Source: Capsicum annuum
Lineage: Eukaryota > Streptophyta > Magnoliopsida > Solanales > Solanaceae
Reading direction: 5' to 3'
NCBI RefSeq assembly: GCF_002878395.1
Contig: NC_061114.1
Location: forward strand, 149,393,836-149,457,835
Length of the DNA: 64,000 bases
A program made the translations under genes and the position numbers. The notes beneath the pieces were generated by a model. The model was not told where the DNA came from and did no database searches. It saw nothing but the letters and a program-made list of their open reading frames with translations. Positions 23,071 through 34,058 of the stretch are shown here, piece by piece (within the stretch, counting starts at the first letter, position 1; each line of letters starts with the position of its first letter).

Positions 23071-24045
23071 GAGAAAACAAAGAAGTTGGGTGAGAAAATG
23101 AAGAAGAAAATGGAAGAGGGGGTCTCAGATTGTGAGCTTGGAAAAGAAAAAGCAAATTTAATTGTGGGACTTGCCCACAAATGTGCCTTGTTACTTCCTA
23201 ACCCAAAGGCTAGCATTTTTCCTAGCTTTGATTCTTCTTATGTACAGGTACAAGATAAAATGATATCCAAGAAGGATCCAAAAGGAGTTCTACACAAAGG
23301 CATGAGAAATAAACTAGTGACTCCCTTGATCGAGAGCTCCAAAAAGGTGGACTGCCCAAGCCTAACCCGAGGTGACTTTAGTACCCTCAATACTTTGTTG
23401 AATCAAAATATTGTGATTTAGTGTCTTGTGAAGTGGTTTTGGGTTTACAAGTGCGTACCTATTTCCTTAGTAAATCTTTTATTGTGAATAATGATCTGCT
23501 TTCTCTTTAAACTAATTCACTACTTGAACATGAGAATGGTATGCTTGAGAATTTCCAAGTTAGTATTGATGCTTGTAATGTTGATCTTGATATTGAACAT
23601 GGTTCTTTGAACTTGTGTAATAAAATCCATGATATTAGTCTTGTTCATAGTGGCCTTGAGTATGTCAGATTTATGATTAATGCATTGAATGATTGTGAGC
23701 TTAGTAGCCTAATGAAAGGAGTGGGTCATCTCTTCTTAGACCCTTGTCTTTTACTTCCATTTGATCTTAGTGTGCCTTTGGGATGTGGGTGAAGTAACTT
23801 TGGGCCATGTTCATTTCCTTTTGATGTTGATGTTATTCACTTCTTTTATATCCTTTGTTCTAGGTTTATCATGTGAAATACCAAGGATATATGGATGTAT
23901 GTCAAATATGAATAACCTTGGCTTGTCTATATAACTTATATTACTAATAATAACCCTCCTAACTTGAGGAATGATATTTGTTTTCCCTCTTTTTGGTTTT
24001 ACAAGGTGCAAATTTGAGGACAAATTTCTTTCAAGATGGAGAGAA
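23071..24045 (+). other. post-protease spacer of C
   Basis: Open stretches 23086-23421 and 23541-23792 are coding-like but match no domain I know; the first is rich in K/E at its start. The end of the spacer encodes LRTNFFQDGEND (about 24014-24048), overlapping the purine tract AAGATGGAGAG and the first bases of the 3' LTR. The same peptide type, LRSNPFQEG, ends the internal region of F. It normally marks the C-terminus of pol, so the ends of pol were kept while RT-INT was replaced. Confidence 0.6.
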
Positions 24046-24697
24046 TGATACAAGCCTAAAGTGCTTATGGATTGCAAGGACTTATGAAAGGACCAAGCTT
24101 CGGAATTGGCAAGTGTTTGGAGCCTTTCAAAGCCTTTTCAAGTTGAAGGAGGAGAATGGGAACCATTACACTCAATAGGATCCTCAATTGAAGGTCAAGA
24201 TGGACCTTTCACACTATAATTTAACACCCAAGAGGCACCCCATTTTCCTTTATTCATTAAGGGTGTTTTGACATTTGTTATGTAATAGTATAAATAGACA
24301 CTTGAACTTGTATTTTGGGTAGTTTTGACATATTGAGAGAAACCTCTTTTAGATTGTAATTTAGTCTTTCTTTAGCTTAGAGAAATCCAAAACTTGAGGG
24401 TTTTATGCAAGTGAGGTGTTCTTCACTTATGTTGAGTATTTGGCAAGAAAGATGTGGTTGAGGAGTGTGAATTCCTTTAGTCCACCTAAGAGTGAGGTTT
24501 AATCTAATATTGGCGAGGTTTGTTTGAATTTTTAATACATATTATTGTGCTAATCATTGGTGTTAGTGAGGGTCTCATTACCTATCATTTTCATTTAATG
24601 CATTTCTTCTTCATCTTTTTTCTTCTATGTTTTGTTTTCCTTATCTTGTTCTAGTTTAGTTGCTGATTTTTGCATTTTCTAATTAGATTTCGTATCA
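24046..24697 (+). repeat. 3' LTR of C
   Basis: TGATACAAGC to CGTATCA; aligns base by base with 18977-19627, with a few dozen differences by eye. Confidence 0.88.
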
Positions 24698-24702
24698 GAG
24701 TT

Positions 24703-25050
24703 TGAGATGGACTAGAGGTAACCAATAGAAATCCAAAACAATCCAGAACTAGATCCATAGACTGAGTATGGATCCCATGAGTAGCGCCTGTCCTATCAAC
24801 ATTATCCCCAGTTGGGATAGAGGAGTTTTCATGTACTTTAGATTATCGAGGCATGATTTGAAAAGAGAACAAATGGGAATTAGAGATAAGTTTAGGACTT
24901 CGACACCATGGATTAAATATAGAACACAAGAAAGAGAAACATTTCTAAATGCCCTGTAGCCTCTCCCCTATGAGTATATCACACTACACACCCTTAAAAG
25001 AGACTCTACTCGGCACGACTTTGTAGACTTCTAATTAATCATGAACATAG
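24703..25050 (-). pseudogene. 5' leader and gag start of B
   Basis: The reverse complement resembles 46455-46700 of G: a leader with AGAGTCTCTTTTAAGGG, then the region around the gag start. It breaks off at the C insertion; B continues at 18976 with RNase H, so gag, protease and most RT had been lost when C inserted. Confidence 0.65.
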
Positions 25051-25067
25051 GGCTATGATATCAATCT
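25051..25067 (-). other. eroded primer-binding site of B
   Basis: The minus strand reads AGATTGATATCATAGCC next to the LTR, a decayed TGGTATCAGAGCC. Confidence 0.5.
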
Positions 25068-26665
25068 AAAAAAATCTTAACTAGGTACTAGTCATGTCGG
25101 GTGCCTCAAGTCCAACTGGGATCAGACACCATCCCCTATATCCAACCATAACCACCTTACACCCGATGGGGAAAGAATTCCAATATATAATATTAAAAAA
25201 TAGAACATCATAAATCAAACACAGTCAAAGGTGTCATCCCCAATACCAATACTAATGCCAAGGCTGACACCAATACCGACACTACCCGTACCAACCCAAA
25301 GTAGTCTCACAAAACCTCTATCCAAAATCAAAACAACATCTGGTCGAGATATACCCCCGACCATAGCCAAAAACCAAAGTCCAAAAAATAAACAAAAGTA
25401 TGAAAAGATATCCATAGCATGAAATGAAGTCTTTTGGAGTATGAAAGCTTGCCACTTCAGTCTGGCATAAATGTTGTCCCTGAATTAAATCACTAAGAAA
25501 GATGAGTAGATGGTTGGTTCCTGCATCCGTGGGGATACAACGCCCAAAGATGGGTTAGCGGATGAATGCTACCATGTACTCGGGAGTAAGGATAAAATAA
25601 TTCCAATATTTAAAACCAAGTAAATAACCATATGCATGCATATCCATACATATATATATAATCCATATAGGAAAAGGCAATCAGTTTTAGAATGCATTTA
25701 AATCTTTAACCTGGGCTATGTAGCTTGACCGTCCTAAAACCAATTACAGGCTATATGGGTCTAGTATTACCCCCTGAATGGGCTTAGTGCGTATAGACGT
25801 ACAAATCAAAGATATCATAGGGGCTGGGGATTCCCGTATATACTTCGCCCTCCATGATACATATATACAAGTATAACTTATGGGATTCCCATATACCCTA
25901 TAAGTATACGGTTACCATGACCAACCATCATGTCAGCAAATATGAGTTTCCAGTGTCCGTCCATTGGACTCACACCTTCATGATCAGCTATCACAACCCT
26001 CCATTATTTCTAAATTAAAACCATTACCATACCACCAAACCACCAATTTAATGTGTTAATTACCAAGGCTCTATCTAGTGGTATCGTTATACCAACTATA
26101 TCTTGCAAGCAACATCATTAGCCAACACTTAAGGGATTTCCATGTACCCCACATAATTTTTAATTTACCAAAACCATGGCCACCAAGGCCTTACCAAATT
26201 ATTTAAAACCATTTAAACCAATTTAGGTTCTATTACCATATTATGCAATGAAATAGTTTCAATAAAAGTCAAACCATGTGACAAAACCATTCTCATTGGT
26301 ATTTTAACAAATATGTTGGGGAAATATAGATTCCCAAAACCAAAACCAAGTTCCAATTGACTATTCCCATGCAACCACATATTTAAACCACAATTATAAT
26401 ATGAAAACCCATAAGTGAATCATGGCAAAATAATATCCAATGATTTACAATAAATACCCTCAAAATATAATTCAAAACCAAATAATACTCATAATTAAAT
26501 CATGAAAACCATCAATTAAAATATGAATTTAGTTGAACTAACAATGAGGGGGGAGTAATATTCCTTAGATACCAAATAATATGGAGATATCTACTCTTAA
26601 AAGCCCCTAATTATATTATCTTGAGGAAACCCTAGCCTTGTTCTTGAACCAAAAGCTTAGGAGAG
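25068..26665 (-). repeat. 5' LTR of B, left segment
   Basis: Aligns with 15004-16600 of the 3' LTR. Interrupted at 26665 by solo LTR E; the site reads GAGAG in both flanks. The open frames here are LTR sequence. Confidence 0.85.
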
Positions 26666-28961
26666 TAAAACACCTTAGTTTTTGGACCTTAGAAAATTTT
26701 CTAGAATTTTGGTCTCTGGACCCAATAAGACTCGAGGTTATGATCTGTATGTTGGGGTACCGATGGTATAGACTAGTCTTATGCTGGCCAGTGTTGGTTG
26801 GTGGGATGGATTTTGGTTACTGGAATGGATACGATTTAGGGGTTTGAGTTTTATTGGTGGTTATAGATTATTTGGTTCCTTAACTTACTATTAGACTTAG
26901 TTAATTATGTTGGATCTGAGTATGATTGAATCACCATGAGCCGTAAGCTAGGGCACGAGTCGTACCCAGGACTCGTATAGTGAAGAATGTCTAAATCTTT
27001 CTTGGGTTTAAATCTGTCAAGGATATGGATGAAAGGTATGGATCATATGCTTGGACGACTTGGTTGAATGATTCGTATGTTGAATAATGTTTGATCTAAA
27101 GGTTGAGGATAGGTTATGAGTGGATGGTACCACTTGTATCAGAGGGTACGACTCGTGTGGGTCATTCGTACCCCTGTGATGGATTTTCGTGCGACTTAAG
27201 TGGGGGTATTTTGGATATTTTCCTACTTATCTTAATAAGGTCCCACGACTTCTAACCTACTTGGGAGGTTATTTACCATAATATTCCATTCATTAACACT
27301 TAGAAACTTTAATAAAACACTCTAAAATTCTCTCAAAAGTTTTTGGAAAAGGGAAGCTAGGGTTTCAACTAAAGGATTTATTTAGGGCTTTCTTAGTAAT
27401 TTCTTTTCGTCATCATCTTGGTTAAAGGCATGTTCTCTTCCCTCATTATTAATTCTAATTAAAGGCATGGTTTTTATAAATGATTTCATTGATTGTATGA
27501 TTTTAGTTTTCAAATATGATTTGGGGTTTTTGATATTAAATGGTTAGTCATGGTTTCCCATAGTTTTAGATGCTTTTATATGCATTAATAGTGGTTTTGG
27601 ATAATTAGATTACATGGGAATGGTTTAATTTTAATTGGATTAGTTTTCATCATATTATGCCCCAAAGGTGTTTGACAAAATACTTATAAAGATATGTTCA
27701 TTGCATTGATTACTTTTAATGGAACTCTTGGTTGTTTTAAAACTTGGTAAAGGAATTATGCATGGTTTAAATGGCTTAGAATGGTAAATGGATAATGTTT
27801 ATTCTTGAGGGGCACATGGAATCCCCTAAGTTGTTTAATATGGTAAATAGAAGGGCACTTGAAAGTCCCCTTAAACCTATAAATAGTTGGCAATAGATGA
27901 TACTTGCAAGTAAGGATTGGTAAGATGATACCAATATCAATGGCCTTGGTTAATAAATGGAAAATATTTTGGTTATTTAGAAATTAGTTTTAATTGGGTA
28001 ATAATGGCGAGAGGTGAACTTAAAACTTATATTTGCCAATATGAGGTTGGCCTAGGTGATCATGTGCATGATGTCATACTATATTTGGGTTATTTACTAG
28101 TCATCCCAAGGTTTTCTTCCCTGGTCGTGCGGCTACACGCATTAGGGCCCTTTTAGCAGGGGGAGATAAACCCATATAGCTCATAGGTGGTTTAGGACGG
28201 CAAAGCTACACAGCCCAGGTAAAGGGTTTAAAGGCATGCTAAACCCAATCCCTTTTCCCGGCATAGTTTTATATATATAATTGTGTGCATATGGATGGTT
28301 TTACTTGGTTTCATAAATGGCATTATTTTATCCTTACCCTGATATCATACTAGTGGTCACTCGCTAAACCCATCTATTGGTGGTTTTATACCCACGCTAT
28401 GTAGGAACTAGCCATTCTACTCCCCCTACATAGTGATTACTCAATGATCAGCATTTGGATTGAAGTGGTAAGCTTCCATCCTTTCAAAAGGCTCTATTTC
28501 ATGTAATAGATATTTCTAGACACTTTGATTTTATTTTGAATATTATTCTTGGCTATTGTTGGAGGCGTATCCCAACTGGATTTCATTACTCTTTTAGTTA
28601 GAGGCTTTGTGGTACTTCTGTGGGTTGGAATAGGCGGGATCAGTATAGGTGTCAGCCTTGGGATTAATTATATTATATTTTGGAACATCTTTGGCTATGG
28701 CCGAGTTTATGGCCCTTATTTTGGTATGGTTTTGTATGGTTAGATTATTGGTATGGGATGGTTGGACTCCATTGGGTTCATCACGATTGTGATCTTATCC
28801 TAGAGTATTTATATAAGTTGTTATGCTATCTTATTACATGCTCAAAATTTAGCTAACATAGGGAAGATGGTTGGAGGTTGGGTTGGGTAATGGGGGTGGT
28901 CTTTGGTCCTAGTCGGACTTGGGACTCTTATTACGATAAGGCCCCAGGGCGGGTCGAGTTA
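26666..28961 (+). mobile_element. solo LTR E of the Tekay family, opposite orientation to B
   Basis: 2.3 kb beginning TAAAACACC (the family start is TGAAACACC) and ending GTCGAGTTA. Perfect 5-bp TSD GAGAG at 26661-26665 and 28962-28966. No internal region remains, so it arose by LTR-LTR recombination after insertion. The (TA)n site common to the family is short here (about 28270-28280). Inserted within an LTR of its own family in the reverse direction. Confidence 0.9.
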
Positions 28962-28966
28962 GAGAG

Positions 28967-29510
28967 ATTAGAGAGTGTTTAAATTGTTTTTGATTTAGAA
29001 TACTAGCATAAATAATGTACCAAAAGTGTTTTAAGTCATGGGATCAAAAGAGGTTAAGAGGGTAAATGTCTAGAATACCCTTAACTTAAATTGTAAAAAT
29101 CATGGCATAAGGGTACGACTACCCGCTTAACTCATACACACAATATACGAATGGTACCCACCACTGGTACCTCAGACAAAATATTGGACATCATACACTG
29201 TCCACCATACGACTTTCCTTGTCTAAGTCGTACCCATACCATATGACTAGTGCCCGTATCCAAGACAGAATCAAAGGAATTGGACACTATACAACATATG
29301 AATTGGACTATACCACTCGTACCATATCATATAACTTGTATAGAGTCTAGTAATACCTAGGATAGTACATGATCAAGAACACACTGCTTAACATACGACT
29401 TGGACCCCCTAGGTTGTAGCCACATCATCGACTAGTAAGCCTAAGTCGTATAATGTCCAGAGAGTTCAAAATCTAGGAAATTTCTAAGGATCAAAACCCA
29501 GGGTGTTTCA
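28967..29510 (-). repeat. 5' LTR of B, right segment
   Basis: Aligns with 16606-17162 and ends GGGTGTTTCA. The U3 portion carries CGTAC/ACGAG words. Confidence 0.85.
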
Positions 29511-29515
29511 ATAGG

Positions 29516-30470
29516 TCTCAATAGTGTAAGAACAAGGTGTTTAATAGAGTATCATTGATCGGTACATAGACGTCTGTACCTATCTTTGAGAGGCTATAAT
29601 ATGTCTTTAGGAAAACTTCTCTTATTTTGTTCCTTATCATGAGAATCCTTTCATACCTTGCATTCTAAATCATATTTCACTCCTTTCTACATGAATAAAT
29701 ATGTTGTTCCTTTGGTTTTGAGTGTGGATCCTCTAGTGGTACCAATATTTGCTTATGGTATTCCATATACTCCAAGTGTGTTACTTTTGTGCCGACATCT
29801 AAGTATGGTATTTTTTAGGCCAGGAGTCCAACCTTTATCTATATTACCTCCTCATATGGGATCTCAGCCAGCCAAATTTGCTATACCTCTTATTTTTGTG
29901 AGTATAGTTATGTCTTCTAAGGATCAAAAGAGATTTTAGAGATTCACTTATTTGGGTCCTCCTAGGTTCAGTGGTGTTGTGGGCGAGGACGCTTAGGAGT
30001 TTTGATTGATTATAGGAAAAAGTTGTATAACCTTGGTTCTCTCAAGTCACATGAGGTTTCTTATACTACTTAGTAGTTGAGAGATATATCCAGAGATTAT
30101 GGGAAGTCACTTATTAGTTGCAGACCTCTTGGTTACGCAGAGATGACTTGGGATTAATTTGTTAAGGACTTTTTAGAGAAGTTTATGCCTTACATTCTGA
30201 GGGATTAGAGGAAATATGAGTTTGATAGCTTGGATTAGGGCTCCATAAATGTTACGGAGTATGAGGAATGCTTTCATACCTTGTCTAGATATTTGTATGC
30301 TAATATGGCCACTGAGTCTGAGAAGATTCAAAAGTTCGTGAAAGGGTTAAATGTTTCTTTTCAACTTGCTACAACTCAGATGGTAGTGTATAGATCCTCA
30401 GTTTATATTATAATGTATCATGCTAAGATGACTGAGTCCATTCTTTGAGAATTTTAGGGAAGCACCAAAG
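29516..30470 (+). pseudogene. leader and gag pseudogene of D
   Basis: From about 29910 (MSSKDQKRF) one frame, with stops and shifts, gives YLGPPRFSGVVGEDA, then MTWD, FLEKFMPYILRD, SINVTEYEECFHTLSRYLYA and EKIQKFVKGLN. This is the ordered set of blocks of the plant gypsy capsid-type gag domain. At least six stops occur. The upstream open frame 29658-29939 is in another frame and probably covers the gag N-terminus after a shift. Confidence 0.8.
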
Positions 30471-30662
30471 AGGTGCGCTATTTGGATGAGTTCATAGGTC
30501 ACATCTCTTGAGATGGAGATTCTAGAATCTTCCGTAGGTGTCATAGCAGACCAATTCAAGTAGCCTTGTAGGGTTTAGTTAGTGGGTCTTCCGGTCTAGT
30601 AGCTTCAGTTAGTTTTCCTAATTCAGTTGTGCCTACCTTCCTTTGAGTCTGATTGTAGGGTT

Positions 30663-30704
30663 TGCTATGTGTGTGATGATATTGGCCATGTGGCCAAGGA
30701 CAAT
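30663..30704 (+). pseudogene. zinc knuckle of D gag, last cysteine lost
   Basis: C-Y-V-C-D-D-I-G-H-V-A-K-D-N: the CCHC pattern of nucleocapsid is kept except that the fourth ligand is asparagine (AAT at 30702-30704). Confidence 0.75.
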
Positions 30705-30899
30705 CCTCGATATATTTTTAGAGCTATTCAAATATCACTCGTGAGAGGTATAGGTTCGAGAGGTAGAGATAATGGTGCCCCTAGTGGTATTTGCATTTCT
30801 ACTCAGCCAAGTAAAGAATGCGATTAGTGTTATGCTATACCTGCCAGTCCAGAGGCAGAGGCCTCCGATACCTTCATCACAAGTATCATCCCTGTTTGT

Positions 30900-31215
30900 T
30901 TTAGATATACATTCGTGTTATTTGATTCAGAGTCAACTTTCTCTGGTATGTATGCATACTTTGTGTTGGTTTTTGATTTTTCTTATAAGCCTTTTGATGT
31001 GTCTATTCGTGTATCTACCCCCGTAAGAGACTCTTTAGTGACGGATTGGGTGTACAAATCTTGTGTTGTAACTTTTATTTAGCGTGAGACCTGGGTAGAT
31101 ATGATTTTACTAGATATGATAGATTTTAATGTTATCTTGGGTAGGGACTGGTTATTTCCTTATCAGGCTATCCTAGAGTGTTATGCCAAGACGGTGACTT
31201 TAGCTCTGCCAGGTG
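30900..31215 (+). pseudogene. retropepsin remnant of D
   Basis: The catalytic loop reads L-F-D-S-E-S-T-F at 30918-30941; the glycine of D-S-G is glutamate (GAG at 30930). Further on, DMIDFNVILGRDWL and ECYAKTVTLALPG (31113-31215) form the C-terminal block. Two stops and a frameshift separate the parts. Confidence 0.8.
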
Positions 31216-31418
31216 TGCTAAGGATAGCTTGGAAAAGTGCATTTCATTCGAGTCCCAAGAGATGTTTATCCTTTATTCAGGCTCGTCACTTGGTTGAGAG
31301 GGGATGTCTGTCTTATTTGGCTCATATTCGTGATACTAGTGTTGTTTTGCCTCCTTCTTTGGATTTTATTCGTGTTGTCTATAAGTTCATAGATATGTTC
31401 CCTATGGATTTTGCCTAG

Positions 31419-31715
31419 TATACCTCTGGATTATGATATTAACTTTTTTTCTAATGTTGAGCCGAGCATCAAACCTATTTTTATTCCACCTTATAGGATG
31501 GCCCCAACAGAGTTGAAAAAATTAAAGAATCAATTGTAGAAATTGTTCAATGAGGGATTTATCTGACCTAGTGTATCATCTTGGAGTAAGGTTGTCTTGT
31601 TTGTGAAGAAAAAGGATGGGTCTATGCATATATGTATCGATTATCGGTAGTTGAACAAGGTGATGATTAAAAACAAGTATTATCTTTCTAGTATTAGTGA
31701 TTTCTTTGATAGATA
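31419..31715 (+). pseudogene. truncated reverse transcriptase of D
   Basis: Begins IPLDYDINFFSNVEPSIKP, continues IPPYRMAPTELKKLKNQL, then VLFVKKKDGSMHICIDYR and LNKVMIKNKYYLS, the first three conserved blocks of gypsy RT. It stops just before the F-D-Q-L-x-G-A block, where the sequence passes into LTR. The catalytic Y/F-x-D-D is absent. Stops at 31538, 31563 and 31648 regions. Confidence 0.85.
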
Positions 31716-32097
31716 ATTCAGGCGACTTTTGGAGTATTTGAGGTAGCGGATATCCTATGCTTTAGGAGTTGACCTACTACCTCTTCCTATCTATTACATG
31801 TCTTATTTTGTATTCAGATACAGAGTCTTGATCCTTTTTGGACTATTATTGCATCTTTTGACATTCAAGATGTATTAAGTAGTTCTTACATGGTAACACC
31901 AGGTTTTGACTTTTGATTTGGTATCAGTGATTATATTTCTGTTAGTATCATGTTTCTGTGGCATGGCTTTGCTCTAGAAGCCTTGTCTTAGATTTTGGTA
32001 TTGATTTTTCTTGTTATATCAGTTTGGGTGATTGGCTTACTTGTCAAGGCTTGTCGCGATAAGTGTCATCATAACCCTTGGTATTTTGGTTGTGACA
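31716..32097 (+). repeat. 3' LTR fragment of D
   Basis: Aligns with 14598-14976 and ends GGTTGTGACA. Only the last 14 percent of the LTR remains; the deletion joins it to RT with little or no shared sequence. Confidence 0.87.
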
Positions 32098-32102
32098 AAA
32101 AT

Positions 32103-32814
32103 ATCCTTTGAAGTACTATCAAAAGGCACGTCATTCAAGGAAAATATAAATATCTACTGCATTAATTGGTATGCTTAAATCGTGGAAATGCCACATCTCC
32201 ATCTTGTGTACATTATGTCTTAGTTAGATTTTCCTTTGTAGTATTTACTTATTTTTGGAAAGTGAATATTCCTTATTCAATTTCCTAAAAAGAAAAATCC
32301 TTTGGGCTGACTTGTAACTTTCAACGGCTAGTGGTAATTCAATCACTACTATATAAGTATTGGAAGCCATAGGAAGAGATATACACTAAACCTTCTCTAG
32401 TTCTTTACTCTACTCTATTTAAACATTGTATTCTTTTAAAGGTTTACTATGTACTTAAAAAGAGAGGAGATAAACACATAGTTAGTGAGGTATTGTATCA
32501 AAGTGTGGAAGAAAGAAGAAAGTGTGAGTCAAAGCCCAAAAACCTGACTCAATCTTGTACTTTAATTTTATTCACAAAGAACTAGTAAAATCCCTTGCAA
32601 CCCAAGGAGACTAGAGTAAGACCAATTAGAGGTCCCAACCATTATAAAATATTTGGTCTTATTTATCATCAGCATTTTATTGTAAGAAGTTTTCATTGCT
32701 GCAATCAATAGTTGACTGTCTGGTTAAGGAAGTCGACTTTCTGGTCGAAAAGGAGTAATTCACCCCCCCCCCCTTCTTACTACTTTCATAGTGTACAGCT
32801 AATTTATTCGAACA
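32103..32814 (+). repeat. 3' LTR of copia A, right segment
   Basis: Continues 11932-12232 after removal of D. It has a TATA box, a CT/AA-rich leader and a terminal ATTCACCCCCC tract typical of SIRE-like LTR ends (11 C at 32763-32773). The exact 3' end (about 32814, CGAACA) is estimated, because no second LTR is available. Confidence 0.6.
32350..32359 (+). promoter_or_regulatory. TATA box of copia A LTR
   Basis: CTATATAAGT lies 50 bp upstream of a pyrimidine-rich start region, in the right LTR segment. Confidence 0.5.
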
Positions 32815-32933
32815 ACTTTACTGTGTAACTGACTACTATTAAGTATTAACAACCTTTTACAAATTTTCTAATTACCACATACATAACTACTATGCCCTTG
32901 CTCTACACTTGGTAGATAACACATGTTAAGAAT

Positions 32934-33135
32934 TTATATGATACAAAATGGAAAAGCTGAAACAAAAACAAGAACTAGTGAAACGATAAAATCGAAATAT
33001 GAAAAATAGAAGATAGAAGGATAGAATGGATCGATCGATAGACCGATAGATCGATAGATCGATAGATAGATAGATCGATAGATAGACAGCTAGAGAGATA
33101 GACAGACAGACAGATAGATAGATAGACAGATAGAT

Positions 33136-33199
<64 letters not shown>

Positions 33200-34045
33200 G
33201 GACATATAGATAGATATAGACAGATAGATAGATAGACAGACAATAGATAGATAGACAGACAGAGAGATAGACAGACAGACAGAGAGATAGATACATAGAT
33301 AGATACATAGAATATAGAAGGATAGAATGGATCGATCGATAGATAGACAGACAGATAGACAGACAGATAGATAGACAGACAGATAGACAGACAGATAGAC
33401 AGACAGATAGACAGATAGATAGACAGATAGATAGACAGATAGATAGATAAATAGATAGATACATAGACATAAGATGAATAGAAAAGGACAACCGAAGGAT
33501 ATATCAAATACAATGACCTTCCTTAAGATTTCCAAGGAGTTCTTACAATGACCGAAAAGGAACTTAACGCCCTTACAACCACCATTTCTAAAAAAAGTGT
33601 ACAAAAGCTTTTTCAAGCTTTCACACTCTAAAGAGACAAAAATCAATATTTGTAAAAGAAACTAAAGTAAATGAAATGGCTAAGGTACCTATTTATATTA
33701 TTTTCTTTTGAACAAATAACACATTACAAAAATATCCCAAAAGTGGCTATTTTGAAAATAACCCATAAGGGCTCTCTTTATTCCTTGTGCTATGGCTTCC
33801 CTCGACTCCAAGTTATCTTCTAAATGCAACATTGTTTAATTAAGGGCTCCATAAAAATATGTATGAGCTTTAAGCCTATATTCCAAGCATCCACCGAGCC
33901 TCTAAGGTAGTATATTGGGCTTTTTGACAACATGTCCTCTAAGTTCTTAGCTCGGCTTCGAATGTAAGACAATGAGAAAGCTTGAATGGCATCAATAGCC
34001 CTTAGGATTATATCCTTGAATGTAGTTCTAATTTGTCTTGAACCA
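32934..34045 (-). repeat. 3' LTR of F with microsatellite expansion
   Basis: 1112 bp against 769 bp in the other LTR; the difference is the GATA/GACA array. Outside the array the two LTRs match well (for example CATCCACC, AAGACAATGAG and CTCGGCTTCGAATG). Confidence 0.82.
33024..33473. repeat. compound (GATA)n(GACA)n microsatellite
   Basis: About 450 bp of GATA and GACA units with GATC variants. The segment beginning AGGATAGAATGGATCGATCG occurs twice (about 33017 and 33316), so a block of about 300 bp including LTR flank was duplicated inside the array. The minus-strand open frames full of Y-L-S-I repeats are artefacts of this array. Confidence 0.93.
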
Positions 34046-34058
34046 TCCTTCCTTCTTG
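34046..34058 (-). other. polypurine tract of F
   Basis: The minus strand reads AAGAAGGAAGGA next to the LTR, within the LRSNPFQEG codons. Confidence 0.6.

Larger units (their letters stand above)
18977..24697 (+). mobile_element. gag-protease-only Ty3/gypsy element C, inserted in B
   Basis: LTRs of 651 and 652 bp are highly similar; bases outside them are GAATT (18972-18976) and GAGTT (24698-24702), a 4/5 TSD. It has an initiator-Met type primer site, a 1.2-kb leader, gag with an intact zinc knuckle, a protease with the D-S-G motif, then about 1 kb of spacer and a purine tract. No RT, RNase H or integrase is present, and the 5.7-kb length with good LTR similarity suggests that this is how it was mobilised, not later decay. 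Confidence 0.88.
15004..29510 (-). mobile_element. Tekay-type chromovirus B (minus strand), inserted in D
   Basis: On the minus strand the element runs from its 5' LTR (right) to its 3' LTR (left). Flanking bases are ATTGG (14999-15003) and ATAGG (29511-29515), a 4/5 TSD. The internal region keeps a 5' leader and gag start (24703-25050), then, across the C insertion, jumps to the end of RNase H, integrase and chromodomain (17200-18976). Most of gag, all protease and most RT are missing. The 5' LTR is split by solo LTR E. LTRs are of the same family as G. Confidence 0.88.
12233..32097 (+). mobile_element. Ty3/gypsy element D, internally deleted, host of B, C and E
   Basis: Bounded by AAAAT duplications (12228-12232 and 32098-32102). 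Has a complete 2.74-kb 5' LTR, an initiator-Met primer site, then the nested element B (15004-29510), then gag, protease and the first part of reverse transcriptase. RT is fused at about 31715 directly to the last 382 bp of the LTR (matching 14598-14976), so the rest of pol and most of the 3' LTR have been deleted. Without B it would be only 5.3 kb. RT and gag style place it among plant Ty3/gypsy elements, probably chromovirus-like. Confidence 0.88.

Noticed and set aside
33024..33473. CRISPR-like spaced repeat
   Set aside because: Units are 4 bp simple repeats without spacers, in plant nuclear DNA.
32926..33646. Three long overlapping minus-strand open frames (133-223 codons) full of Y-L-S-I repeats
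   Set aside because: They are the three-frame reading of a GATA/GACA microsatellite, which lacks stops in these frames; no start context or domain.
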